34,590 nucleotides of DNA from Synechococcus sp. (GTDB taxonomy: Bacteria; Cyanobacteriota; Cyanobacteriia; PCC-6307; Cyanobiaceae): contig JAAXIH010000019.1 of NCBI GenBank assembly GCA_012270465.1, forward strand, positions 1-34,590, given 5' to 3'. Position numbers and translations under genes: made by a program. Within the stretch, counting starts at the first letter, position 1. Each line of letters opens with the position of its first letter. Under the pieces are notes generated by a model, which was not told where the DNA came from, did not search any database, and saw only the letters and a program-made list of their open reading frames with translations. Shown here piece after piece: positions 26,593 through 33,717 of this stretch.

Positions 26593-26694
26593 ATGACCCT
26601 GACCTACCGCGGCCAGCAGTACGTGCAGTCCAAGGCTGCCGTTGATCACCAGAAGCCTGCCCTGACCTACCGCGGCGTTGCTTACGCCAAGTGA
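26593..26694 (+). CDS. DUF4278 miniprotein with duplicated LTYRG motif
   Basis: This is a 33-aa protein: MTLTYRGQQYVQSKAAVDHQ then KPALTYRGVAYAK. The LTYRG-x-x-Y motif appears twice, at residues 3-9 and 24-30, as in DUF4278 proteins of cyanobacteria. A clear SD-like GAGGAA lies 8 bases before the ATG and a strong terminator follows. Function is unknown. An NtcA-like palindrome and a CCTCG/CGAGG hairpin are in its leader, so it is probably nutrient regulated (inference). Confidence 0.8.
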   Translation: MTLTYRGQQYVQSKAAVDHQKPALTYRGVAYAK

Positions 26695-26720
26695 TCAGGC
26701 CGTAAGGCTGAATCCCATCA

Positions 26721-26746
26721 GCCCCCGCTTCGGCGGGGGCTTTTTT
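26721..26746 (+). terminator. Intrinsic terminator of the DUF4278 gene
   Basis: GCCCCCGC-TTCG-GCGGGGGC with TTTTTT; the UUCG tetraloop is a classic stable loop. Confidence 0.95.
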
Positions 26747-26823
26747 GTTGCTTTGTCTGTTGCCTGGCTTGGCTGCCCAGCAACTTGCGTTAGCCTTAAT
26801 CGATCGTTAATCAATAAATCCTT

Positions 26824-26967
26824 TTGAACCTGGAGAAGCAGCAGCGAAAACTGGTCAAGCTGAAAGAGAAGGCTGAACTGTGCGTGAGCCGTGATCAGGC
26901 CCAGGCGATCATCCGCAAGGCGGAGAAGGCTCAGCGCAAAATTCAGCGAGCGCAAACAGAAGCCTGA
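26824..26967 (+). CDS. Basic small helical protein (copy 1 of a paralogous pair)
   Basis: This 47-aa ORF is missed by the track, with a TTG start. It reads LNLEKQQRKLVKLKEKAELC then VSRDQAQAIIRKAEKAQRKI. It is a basic amphipathic helix. A homologue lies at 29706-29846, sharing the pattern CxxRxQAQxIIRKAxKAQRKI. Two independent copies with the same frame argue that both are real genes. Function unknown; nucleic-acid or membrane-surface binding is a guess. It lies 3 bases before the next gene, so probably coupled. Confidence 0.7.
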   Translation: MNLEKQQRKLVKLKEKAELCVSRDQAQAIIRKAEKAQRKIQRAQTEA

Positions 26968-26970
26968 ACC

Positions 26971-27141
26971 ATGAATCCCGATCTCGCTGATGCCCTGCAG
27001 GCTTTGGTGGCTGTCGCGATTGAAAGCACCGTTGGTCTGGAAGATCACACCCAATCAGCTGCTGTGGCTGATGCCATGCGCGCTTGTACCGCTCAATTGC
27101 TCAGCGTTGCTGAGCAATTCCAAGACAGCGATTTGGATTGA
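26971..27141 (+). CDS. Small acidic helical protein, 56 aa
   Basis: It reads MNPDLADALQALVAVAIEST, then VGLEDHTQSAAVADAMRACT and ends AEQFQDSDLD. It is soluble and mostly helical. It follows the basic 47-aa gene by 3 bases, so the two are likely co-translated. An acidic and a basic small protein made together may interact, which is inference only. Confidence 0.6.
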   Translation: MNPDLADALQALVAVAIESTVGLEDHTQSAAVADAMRACTAQLLSVAEQFQDSDLD

Positions 27142-27170
27142 CGATCTCCAGCACTCAGCTGGGCTTGCCT

Positions 27171-27302
27171 TCACTTGGGCCGTTTGGTGATGTCACCGAA
27201 GTCGTCGTCGTTGGGCTGCAGAAATTGCCACACCACAGGAACGGTGAACAGCACGGTTAAACCAATCGTGGCCCAGATGGCCACTGTGTAATCGCCGTTC
27301 AT
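27171..27302 (-). CDS. Single-helix membrane protein, 43 aa
   Basis: This ORF is missed by the track. It reads MNGDYTVAIWATIGLTVLFT then VPVVWQFLQPNDDDFGDITK. One transmembrane helix is followed by an acidic cytoplasmic-type tail. It resembles small photosynthetic-complex subunits in architecture only. Confidence 0.65.
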   Translation of the reverse strand: MNGDYTVAIWATIGLTVLFTVPVVWQFLQPNDDDFGDITKRPK

Positions 27303-27327
27303 TCCCAAGGATTCAACCGCCCAGACC

Positions 27328-27510
27328 TTAACCGTTGCCGCCAGCCAGTTCGCTTTTCAGCTCACGCCGAATCGTTCGCAGCGATTGCAGCTTGAGGCTG
27401 GCTGTTTCCCAGAGGCGGCGATGCCCGTCGTTAAAGAGGCCGTCCACCAGGCTTTGATGCTCGGCGATGGCGACCTCCACTTGATTCAATGCGATCTGCA
27501 GTTCGCTCAT
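27328..27510 (-). CDS. Small coiled-coil-like protein, 60 aa
   Basis: It reads MSELQIALNQVEVAIAEHQS and ends LKLQSLRTIRRELKSELAGGNG, helical throughout with heptad-like spacing of Leu/Val. The track's GTG start at 27534 adds eight residues; ATG 27510 is chosen. It is on the same strand as, and 25 bases upstream of, the 43-aa membrane protein. Function unknown. Confidence 0.6.
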   Translation of the reverse strand: MSELQIALNQVEVAIAEHQSLVDGLFNDGHRRLWETASLKLQSLRTIRRELKSELAGGNG

Positions 27511-27645
27511 CTGCCAGCACACGTCGACACCCACGAGTCAGCCACAGCTTGATGTCGAGTGCAAGGGAGCCATGTGCATCTACGAGATGCTCATGGCTGA
27601 TCATTTTTGGCAGCATGCTTATGCAGGGAGTAGCGCAATCTCTCC

Positions 27646-29028
27646 ATGACTCTCCGTGAGGCTTTAGTTGCGATCAATCCGGCTACGGGATTGACCATGG
27701 GTCACTATCCGGTTCTGGATGTTGCTGAGACCGACGCGAGCGTTCTTGGCTGTCATCGGGCCCATCAAGCTTGGGGGAATGTTGGAATCGGACAGAGGGC
27801 TGAGCTTCTTCTGCGATTGGCAGGCCAGCTTGAGGATCAGCGTGAACACCTCGCCCGGCTCATCACTGGAGAAATGGGTAAACCCCTGGCTCAGGCAGAA
27901 GCTGAGGTCGATAAATGTGCCTGGGTATGCCGCTATTTCGCTGAATCGGGTGAGGCTTTTTTGCGGACCGAGGAGATTCAGCTAGAGGGATCAGTCGCCT
28001 CAGTTGTTCCCAGGCCTTTGGGCGTCATCTTGGCGATCATGCCTTGGAATTTTCCGTTTTGGCAGGTTTTTCGAGCGCTTGCTCCAGCCTTAATGGTGGG
28101 GAATGGAATGCTCCTCAAAGGCGCTTCCAATGTGCCTGGATGTAGTCAAGCGATTGCCCAATTGCTCGCATCCCTCGACGTTCCAGCTGGCCTGCTTACG
28201 AACTTGCCGATTCACGCCTCTGAGGTTGAGAGGGTGATCGCGAACCCATTGGTACGTGGTGTGACCCTGACTGGGAGTGAAGCCGCCGGCCGCGCGGTTG
28301 CGGCAATGGCTGGCACTTATCTCAAGAAATGCGTTCTCGAATTGGGTGGACAAGATCCTTATATCGTCCTGGCTGACGCTGACATTGCCCTGGCAGCGCA
28401 AAAGTGCGTGCAAAGCCGGATGCTTTGCTCTGGCCAAGTTTGTATAGCTGCCAAACGGTTGATCGTTGTTGATGCGGTCTACGACACGTTCAGGTGTGAG
28501 GTTCTCAAGCTGCTCGAGACCTATCCCATGGCTCATCCCTCAGAGCAAGCTTGTCGTCTCGGTCCATTGGCGCGAAAAGATCTTCGCGACCAGGTGCATG
28601 CCCAGGTTGTTGACAGCATCGCTGCTGGTTGTCGCTTGCTCCGTGGTGGAGTGATTCCAGATCAACCAGGTTGGTGGTATCCGGCCACCGTGTTGGAAGG
28701 CGTTGAGCCTGGCACTCCAGCTTTTGATGAGGAGGTGTTTGGCCCAGTGGTGAGTTTGATTCGTGCCAGCGATGAAGAGCAGGCGTTAGAGCTGGCTGCT
28801 GAGAGTCGCTTTGGTTTGGGGGCTGCAATCTTCACAGCACGGCAAGACCATGCGCAGCATCTTGCGGCTGAGCGGATTGAATCAGGTTCAATCGCAATCA
28901 ATGATTTTGTTAAAAGTGACCCCCGTGTTCCTTTTGGCGGGATGAAAGACAGCGGTTTTGGTCGTGAACTCGGTCGACTTGGTATGCAGGAATTTGTGAA
29001 TCACAAAACTATTGTTTTTCCTGCCTAA
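27646..29028 (+). CDS. NAD(P)-dependent aldehyde dehydrogenase (succinate-semialdehyde dehydrogenase type)
   Basis: This 460-aa ALDH-superfamily enzyme starts AINPATGLTMGHYPV. It has PWNFPFWQVFRALAPALMVGN (cofactor binding), TGSEAAGRAV, catalytic Glu232 in LELGGQDPY and catalytic Cys266 in CSGQVCIAAKR, and ends with NDFVKSDPRVPFGGMKDSGFGRELG. These are the marks of the GabD/YneI succinate-semialdehyde dehydrogenase group. In cyanobacteria this step completes the 2-oxoglutarate-to-succinate bypass of the TCA cycle when paired with a 2-oxoglutarate decarboxylase; that partner is not in the window. Length is slightly short, typical of the YneI type. Confidence 0.88.
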   Translation: MTLREALVAINPATGLTMGHYPVLDVAETDASVLGCHRAHQAWGNVGIGQRAELLLRLAGQLEDQREHLARLITGEMGKPLAQAEAEVDKCAWVCRYFAESGEAFLRTEEIQLEGSVASVVPRPLGVILAIMPWNFPFWQVFRALAPALMVGNGMLLKGASNVPGCSQAIAQLLASLDVPAGLLTNLPIHASEVERVIANPLVRGVTLTGSEAAGRAVAAMAGTYLKKCVLELGGQDPYIVLADADIALAAQKCVQSRMLCSGQVCIAAKRLIVVDAVYDTFRCEVLKLLETYPMAHPSEQACRLGPLARKDLRDQVHAQVVDSIAAGCRLLRGGVIPDQPGWWYPATVLEGVEPGTPAFDEEVFGPVVSLIRASDEEQALELAAESRFGLGAAIFTARQDHAQHLAAERIESGSIAINDFVKSDPRVPFGGMKDSGFGRELGRLGMQEFVNHKTIVFPA

Positions 29029-29039
29029 GGGGGGCACGG

Positions 29040-29213
29040 ATGGATCAGCAAACCTGGGCTGTAGCCCAGAGCTCGGGCACAGCGTGTGAGGGCTCATTGC
29101 AATGGCATCTGATCGCGTCGTTCCCTTCTCAAGCCGAGGCTGAGGCCTATCGCGATGCGTTCTGCCCAGATGATCCGGCCATTGAAGTCATGCCGTTGGA
29201 TTTGCTGAGCTAG
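29040..29213 (+). CDS. Small hypothetical protein, 57 aa
   Basis: This ORF is missed by the track: MDQQTWAVAQSSGTACEGSL, then a WHLIASFPSQAEAEAYRDAF motif and IEVMPLDLLS. The 'F.S.AEAEAYR' pattern is reminiscent of small SPOR-like or YCII-like domains, but no family is claimed. It follows the aldehyde dehydrogenase by 11 bases and overlaps the convergent gene's 3' end. Confidence 0.6.
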   Translation: MDQQTWAVAQSSGTACEGSLQWHLIASFPSQAEAEAYRDAFCPDDPAIEVMPLDLLS

Positions 29214-29577
29214 TGCTCAAGGGTTTGAGCTCCCAAACAACACCGCTGGGGTCGTAGCCATCCACCAAAAACTTGCAGAACAACGGATCAATCACGAGGG
29301 GCTCAACACCCTCCTCTCGCCACTCAACCCAATGGTGTTGTCCTTTGCCTTGCTGTCCCATGGCAGTGGGGTGATGGAGTTCCCCCGATTCTCTGAACAG
29401 GTGTTCACCCCAGGTTTCGTCGTAGGCAACCATGGCGGCCAGGGTGATCCAACTGGCTTCCTCGCAGTCACTCCAGCTGAGCCCTTGAGAGCCAACGGCT
29501 TGAAGCGCCATGCCGCTGCGCACCAGATCAAGGTGGCTGAGATCTCTGAGCGCCGTGTTGTCTGGGGTCAAAAACAA
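29188..29577 (-). CDS. Hypothetical protein, ~129 aa
   Basis: It reads [46 protein letters not shown], later GELHHPTAMGQQGKGQHHWVEW and LVIDPLFCKFLVDGYDPSG. The start codon of the track is TTG; an internal ATG (MALQAVG) is possible. The FLTPD start is shared with the 24397-24921 protein, though the rest does not align by eye. No family recognised. Confidence 0.5.
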   Translation of the reverse strand: MFLTPDNTALRDLSHLDLVRSGMALQAVGSQGLSWSDCEEASWITLAAMVAYDETWGEHLFRESGELHHPTAMGQQGKGQHHWVEWREEGVEPLVIDPLFCKFLVDGYDPSGVVWELKPLSTSSANPTA

Positions 29578-29705
29578 GCCGCAACCTTGGGCGTCTTAGC
29601 CACGATTGCTGGCGGGTTGGAAGAACTGCTGCCCAGTTACCCATCTCGTTCCATGGGGCTGGAAAGGCCCGATAAAGTTGTGCAACTAGCCGTGGCGTTA
29701 TTCCA

Positions 29706-29846
29706 GTGGATCTGGCCAAGCAAGAGAAGAAGTTGCGCAAGCTTGAGCAAAAAGCCGAAGAGTGTTTGACCCGCGAACAGGCTCAGAAAATCATTCGTAA
29801 GGCTGACAAAGCGCAGCGCAAGATCAACGACGCCGAGGCGTCCTGA
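29706..29846 (+). CDS. Basic small helical protein (copy 2 of a paralogous pair)
   Basis: This 46-aa ORF with a GTG start is missed by the track. It reads VDLAKQEKKLRKLEQKAEEC then LTREQAQKIIRKADKAQRKI. It is clearly homologous to 26824-26967, about half identical by eye. Confidence 0.68.
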   Translation: MDLAKQEKKLRKLEQKAEECLTREQAQKIIRKADKAQRKINDAEAS

Positions 29847-29936
29847 GCCCTACTGCGCAACTGAAACAGCACCGAGCCCCTTCCATCGGCTTCGATCGAT
29901 CGAGAAGATGAGGTGTCTCCGGAATTCACAACAACG

Positions 29937-30371
29937 GTGAGGATCAGCCATCCCTTCGCGTTTGTTGGTCTGCTTGTGCTGGCCGCTTGCTCAAGCCCAT
30001 CACCGGATCCGGCGCCACCGGTTGCTCCAGAGCCTGCCAAGCCTGCGCCTGAGATCTCCAAGCCCATTGAGGAGCCGCCAGCTCCAGCGCATCAGGCGGC
30101 GATTAATGCTGGTGCACTCACCCCCTACAGCGAGGATCAAGCTCCTGAGCTCGTCAGTCGTTTTTCGGCTCGATTGGATGAGGTGGAAGCGTTTCGCCAG
30201 CTTGCCGCTGACTCCGCGGCGGCCAATCCGGATTGCCAGGTGATTTCCATGGTGGAAGTGGCGAGCACCAGCACCTCGGATGACTTGCGTTTTTGGGTGG
30301 AGTGCAGCGATACCAACGGTGATCCAGTCCGCTACAACTTCAGCGAGGTTGATCTCACTCCAGAGCGCTGA
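29937..30371 (+). CDS. Putative lipoprotein
   Basis: MRISHPFAFVGLLVLAACSS is a lipoprotein signal peptide with lipobox LAAC. It is followed by a Pro/Ala/Glu-rich spacer (~30 residues) and a globular C-terminal part (SRFSARLDEVEAFRQLAADSAAANPDCQVISMVEV … DDLRFWVECSDTNGDPVRYNFSEVDL). The protein should be anchored in a membrane facing the periplasm or lumen. The track starts at GTG 29913; GTG 29937 gives a normal signal peptide. Function unknown. Confidence 0.75.
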   Translation: MRISHPFAFVGLLVLAACSSPSPDPAPPVAPEPAKPAPEISKPIEEPPAPAHQAAINAGALTPYSEDQAPELVSRFSARLDEVEAFRQLAADSAAANPDCQVISMVEVASTSTSDDLRFWVECSDTNGDPVRYNFSEVDLTPER

Positions 30372-30388
30372 TCAGAGCGAATGACGTC

Positions 30389-30700
30389 CTAGGCGTCGCT
30401 GCTGATGAGCACCGTGTTGATCAATTCACAGGCCACCTCTTCGGTGGTGTCTTGCAGGATTTGGCAGGCCTGCAAGACAGCCATCTCCATCTCAGGGCTC
30501 ATGGTGTCTGCGCGCATGGCAAGAAGCACTTTCTGCTTCTGCAGTTCGGTTGCTTCCTGTTCCAGGATTCTCTGAACGCTGCGGGCGAGCAGTGTTTCAA
30601 CGGCCTGGCCGACGGGATTGGTGGCGTTGCTCTTCAACGATCTCGTTCGGCTGAGGCCATGCTTGCCAAGCTGAAGTCTGGCTGTGGCTGCCAGACACAA
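30389..30700 (-). CDS. Hypothetical helical protein, ~100 aa
   Basis: It includes NPVGQAVETLLARSVQRILEQEATELQKQKVLLAMRADTMSPEMEMAVLQACQILQDTTEEVACELINTVLI, helical throughout. The N-terminus (TTG start at 30700) is uncertain. It lies 12 bases after the 58-aa gene on the same strand, suggesting an operon. Confidence 0.5.
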   Translation of the reverse strand: MCLAATARLQLGKHGLSRTRSLKSNATNPVGQAVETLLARSVQRILEQEATELQKQKVLLAMRADTMSPEMEMAVLQACQILQDTTEEVACELINTVLISSDA

Positions 30701-30712
30701 AACAGCACCTGA

Positions 30713-30889
30713 TCAGGCGACGCGGCAGCCGAGATTTACTTGCCCCTCATCGATCAAGCGACCAAGCCGAATGGCTGTGGCCACTTCTGCGCGGCTGAAA
30801 TCATCTTGGTGGGCGCCGACCCAGGCCATCTCCTGGATAGTGATGACGCCAGTGGAGATCGACTCCAAGAACACTTCACCGAGAGTCAT
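30713..30889 (-). CDS. Small hypothetical protein, 58 aa
   Basis: This ORF is missed by the track. It reads MTLGEVFLESISTGVITIQE, then MAWVGAHQDDFSRAEVATAI and ends RLGRLIDEGQVNLGCRVA. The shape of small cyanobacterial helical proteins is apparent, but no family is claimed. A palindrome lies 7 bases upstream of its start. Confidence 0.62.
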   Translation of the reverse strand: MTLGEVFLESISTGVITIQEMAWVGAHQDDFSRAEVATAIRLGRLIDEGQVNLGCRVA

Positions 30890-30895
30890 TGGTTT

Positions 30896-30911
30896 GTAAC
30901 GATTCCGTTAC
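30896..30911. promoter_or_regulatory. Palindrome GTAACG-ATTC-CGTTAC
   Basis: A perfect 6-bp inverted repeat lies immediately upstream of the minus-strand 58-aa gene, in the position of an operator or leader hairpin. The GTA/TAC ends are spaced by 10 bases, so it is not an NtcA box. Confidence 0.4.
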
Positions 30912-30917
30912 ATGCTG

Positions 30918-30945
30918 GCGCGGCCCGGCTCCGGCCGTGGCTTTT
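30918..30945 (+). terminator. Possible orphan plus-strand terminator
   Basis: CGGCC-CGGCTCC-GGCCG hairpin, then TGGCTTTTT. No plus-strand gene ends just upstream, so it may end a short RNA or simply be structured sequence. Confidence 0.4.
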
Positions 30946-31129
30946 TCTGGCATCGGCTGCCCTTTAAGGGCTAATTCCGAAACCGTGCCCGTTCCGACAA
31001 AAAAATTCATTCCTCGGTCTAAAAATGGCCCCATCCCTGGCGGGAAACCGGGGACGCGTCGAGCGATTGGGAGGCCTGTGGGAGGGCCTTCCTTTTTTTT
31101 GTTCTTCAATTGAATTGCCAAGTCCAGCA

Positions 31130-31345
31130 ATGGCCTCGTTTTTGGTTGTGATCGGGCAGGCTGAAGCGATGGATCAGTTCACTGCGGGGTATTGGCAGCT
31201 GGGCCTGTTGGCGCTGGTGTTCGCTGGGCTGCAGCTCTGGTGGATTGGCAGCACCTTGCGCCGCAACCGCCAGCGGGATTTGGCGCGGCCCCTGAGCGAG
31301 CGGGAGTTCAAGCGCTCGTTGGAGCGAATGTTCAAAGACTCCTGA
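31130..31345 (+). CDS. Single-helix membrane protein, 71 aa
   Basis: It reads MASFLVVIGQAEAMDQFTAG, then YWQLGLLALVFAGLQLWWIG and a basic tail (STLRRNRQRDLARPLSEREFKRSLERMFKDS). One transmembrane helix is followed by a positively charged cytoplasmic tail. The track extends upstream to 31025 without support. Function unknown. Confidence 0.65.
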   Translation: MASFLVVIGQAEAMDQFTAGYWQLGLLALVFAGLQLWWIGSTLRRNRQRDLARPLSEREFKRSLERMFKDS

Positions 31346-31411
31346 GCTGAAGGGATGCTGCTTAGCACTTCGTCACATTTGCGTTAATATTTCTTCATCT
31401 GCACTACTCAG

Positions 31412-31609
31412 ATGACTTCATCCGCTTCCACCAACAGCTGGTATCAGGATGCTGCGGCAGCCCAAATCAAGTCAGAGCGACTTGGCAAAGCTGAGCTTCT
31501 CAATGGCCGCGTGGCCATGCTCGGTTTTGTGATCGGTCTGCTGACCGAAGCCATCACGGGTAACGGCATCGTTAGCCAGATCACCTTTGGCGCCTTCGGC
31601 TGCAACTGA
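31412..31609 (+). CDS. hli: High-light-inducible protein (HLIP, one-helix CAB-like)
   Basis: This 65-aa Hlip carries the chlorophyll a/b-binding motif in one transmembrane helix: KAELLNGRVAMLGFVIGLLTEAITG, with Glu and Asn-Gly-Arg as chlorophyll ligands. Hlips bind chlorophyll and carotenoid at the thylakoid membrane and protect photosystem assembly under high light. It overlaps the following 40-aa gene (TGATG), so the two are co-translated, and a terminator ends the unit. Confidence 0.92.
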   Translation: MTSSASTNSWYQDAAAAQIKSERLGKAELLNGRVAMLGFVIGLLTEAITGNGIVSQITFGAFGCN

Positions 31610-31731
31610 TGACCGACTATTCCTTAGCGATCTATGGATTGATCGCCGTCACGGCCGTCATCACCGCTGCTGTCGTGTTTGTGCTGCGTCAGCCTTCCGA
31701 TTTGCCTGCTTTTAAGAAGCAGCGTGATTGA
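31609..31731 (+). CDS. Small membrane protein coupled to hli, 40 aa
   Basis: This ORF is missed by the track: MTDYSLAIYGLIAVTAVITA then AVVFVLRQPSDLPAFKKQRD. One transmembrane helix and a basic C-terminus. The 1-base stop/start overlap with hli suggests stoichiometric production and perhaps a partner role in the thylakoid (inference). Confidence 0.7.
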   Translation: MTDYSLAIYGLIAVTAVITAAVVFVLRQPSDLPAFKKQRD

Positions 31732-31755
31732 GCGAATCTTTGCGATCTCGCTTTT

Positions 31756-31785
31756 GCCCTCGCTTCGGCGGGGGCTTTGTTTTTC
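31756..31785 (+). terminator. Terminator of the hli unit
   Basis: GCCCTCGC-TTCG-GCGGGGGC (one wobble) followed by TTTGTTTTT, 24 bases after the 40-aa gene. Confidence 0.9.
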
Positions 31786-31803
31786 TGGCCTCTGAGATCC
31801 TTT

Positions 31804-32061
31804 TTATGTGTGGCCAGAAATGATCTTGACGGTAGGTTCGGCGCTCCAGTCGGGCCCTTTCTTGCAGTACTCATTCGGTGCCCAGCTGCTGCAGCGGCGG
31901 TTGTAATGGGCCTTGGGTGCCAGCACCATTTTTCTGGCTTGGCAGCTCGCCAACGTTCCTTCCCACAGCACAAATTTTGCGCAATAAAGGCAGCGCTTCC
32001 AGGGTTGCTCTGCTGGCAATTCAGGCATCAGGAAGCCCTGCTCCCAGCTCTGTTCGAGCAT
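31804..32061 (-). CDS. Cysteine-rich hypothetical protein, ~85 aa
   Basis: It contains RCLYCAKFVLWEGTLASCQARKMVLAPKAHYNRRCSSWAPNEYCKKG, with CxxC plus three further cysteines, which suggests a structural zinc or disulphide site. ATG 32028 (MPELPAEQPWKRC) is an alternative start. No family is recognised; confidence is limited by its shortness. Confidence 0.5.
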   Translation of the reverse strand: MLEQSWEQGFLMPELPAEQPWKRCLYCAKFVLWEGTLASCQARKMVLAPKAHYNRRCSSWAPNEYCKKGPDWSAEPTVKIISGHT

Positions 32062-32123
32062 TGCTGCATTGGTAGATATGTACCACTTCTAGCTTGGGGT
32101 GGCGGTCGTTTGTGCTCGCTTGC

Positions 32124-32288
32124 CTAATCGAGCACAAACTCGTTGCGCAGGGCTCTTGCATCTTGAATTCTTTGCGCAGCCGCCAGAGTTCTCAGGCGAG
32201 TGTCGAGCCAGCGCCGCAGGCGGGTCGACCACATTGATTTGTTGAGGAGATCGTCTGACGGCTCTGGCTCGCCAAAAGGGATCGTCAT
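32124..32288 (-). CDS. Small hypothetical protein, 54 aa
   Basis: It reads MTIPFGEPEPSDDLLNKSMW then STRLRRWLDTRLRTLAAAQR and ends NEFVLD. Basic, helical C-terminal half. The track's TTG start at 32330 is rejected in favour of ATG 32288. Confidence 0.5.
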   Translation of the reverse strand: MTIPFGEPEPSDDLLNKSMWSTRLRRWLDTRLRTLAAAQRIQDARALRNEFVLD

Positions 32289-32341
32289 CGAGCCGTGGCG
32301 GTCGTCAACGATAGAAACTTCTGGTGCCAACGTTGCGACCG

Positions 32342-32446
32342 TTAGCGCTGGGAGCTTGCGTTCAGCGTTTGCGCCACAGCACGAAATGCAAAGGCGGCGG
32401 CGATGGAGACAGCGGCAGCCACTGCGGCAGAAACAACGATGAACAT
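32342..32446 (-). CDS. Tiny single-helix membrane peptide, 34 aa
   Basis: This ORF is missed by the track: MFIVVSAAVAAAVSIAAAFA then FRAVAQTLNASSQR. One Ala/Val-rich transmembrane helix. It precedes the 54-aa gene on the same strand. Short length makes it speculative. Confidence 0.35.
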   Translation of the reverse strand: MFIVVSAAVAAAVSIAAAFAFRAVAQTLNASSQR

Positions 32447-33284
32447 CGGAGTGTCTCGTATTCCATCAGCGTGGCTCAAGACGCTGTGGTTACGCATCCC
32501 TTGCAGGGCATACCAACTTCAATCGGCCTGATTGAGACAAGGCTTTGCAAGGGGGCGTCTCGGCTGAGTGGCTGCCTGTGATGAGGTTCGTTCGCTCCAA
32601 GTTCCTCGGCTGGGGGGTCTTGATGAAGCAAGCCGAAGTTCCATGAATCACCGTTGCAGGTAGGTGGTTCTTTCTGTGTTGTCGAGTAGAAAATCCTTGG
32701 CACCCACCTCTAGGCCCAAGGAGCGACAGAGCCCATGCTCGGAACCCTGTCCTCAACAAATAACTCCTAGTACGGCTTTGCCGCGAGCAAAAAGCCAGTA
32801 TTTATCAAAGGCACTCCTGGCTTCGTTCGTGGCCAATCAAGAGGTGGTTGCTCGTTTGTTCCCGCCTGGCTGGTGAATTTTTTTGGGGCGTTTCGATGGT
32901 GTGCGTGCGCTGGGCACACCATCCTGAATTCGAACGAATCTGGACGTTGGCCACAAAGCTGGCGTCATTTTTGTCTCGGGTCATGAATCCGGGCTAGGCA
33001 AGATTCATGGACGTCATGGCTGGGGCGCGAAAGTACTTATTGGTCGGTTGCGTTTCAACCTCCGTAAGGAGTCGAGAGATGGTCGGTATTAGATGAAGCT
33101 TCCACTCTTTAGAGCTTTTAGTCCCCTTCTGTAGGTGCGTTCGTTAGGCGCAGCTGGTCGCTCATCCATTTGGGCGCTGTTGCATAGTCTCATCGGGCAT
33201 TCGCATGGTCATCTGGTGATGCGGAGATGCATTACAAAAGTTAGATGAAAATCACTTCAGCAGTCAGGATTGGGCATAGCAACC
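32447..33284. other. 838-base stretch without a convincing gene
   Basis: Track ORFs here are low-quality and overlap each other on both strands with no family resemblance. The only strong structure is a 10-bp perfect inverted repeat at 32895-32923. No tRNA or transposon remnant is recognised. It may hold decayed genes or an RNA. Confidence 0.5.
32895..32923. repeat. Perfect 10-bp inverted repeat (strong hairpin)
   Basis: GATGGTGTGC and GCACACCATC flank a 9-base loop. No T-run follows on either strand, so it is not a standard terminator. Confidence 0.6.
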
Positions 33285-33467
33285 ATGCTCTTGATGAATC
33301 AATCTGCAACTTGGAAGAGTGGCCCGCCTGCTAACTATGAAAAGCTTTGGCGTGGTCTTGCTTTGGTCGGTGCAGCACACCTGGCTGGCATGCTCCTCAA
33401 TGTTCTCTCTCAAATGGCTGGCATTCATGCCTTGGACCGAATCCCAGCCATGTTTTTGGGGCTTTAG
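33285..33467 (+). CDS. Small membrane protein, ~60 aa
   Basis: It reads MLLMNQSATWKSGPPANYEK then LWRGLALVGAAHLAGMLLNV, continuing LSQMAGIHALDRIPAMFLGL. One hydrophobic helix (~residues 22-42). ATG 33294 is an alternative start. A terminator follows at 33520. No family recognised. Confidence 0.6.
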   Translation: MLLMNQSATWKSGPPANYEKLWRGLALVGAAHLAGMLLNVLSQMAGIHALDRIPAMFLGL

Positions 33468-33519
33468 GTCTGCCAATCAGTAGCCCATAGATCATTATTT
33501 GGCCTAGCCATTGAACAAG

Positions 33520-33545
33520 CCCTTGCTTAGGCAGGGGTTTTTTTA
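33520..33545 (+). terminator. Intrinsic terminator
   Basis: CCCTTGC-TTAG-GCAGGGG (one G-U pair) followed by eight T, downstream of the 33285 gene. Confidence 0.88.
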
Positions 33546-33717
33546 TGGCTGTCTAGGCCTTATGGCGGCTTATGCAATTGCGCCGTTTCGCAACTGCAGT
33601 CATTATCGTCTTGACGAAGCACTTTTTGCTGAAGCAGAAATAAGAAAAAAAGTAATTGATATTCAGCTCTGCCGAGGTCTTGTTTGAGGTATTGCTTGGG
33701 AGGGTATTTATGTTGCG

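Noticed and set aside
30896-30911. NtcA box
   Set aside because: The GTA and TAC ends are 10 bases apart rather than 8.
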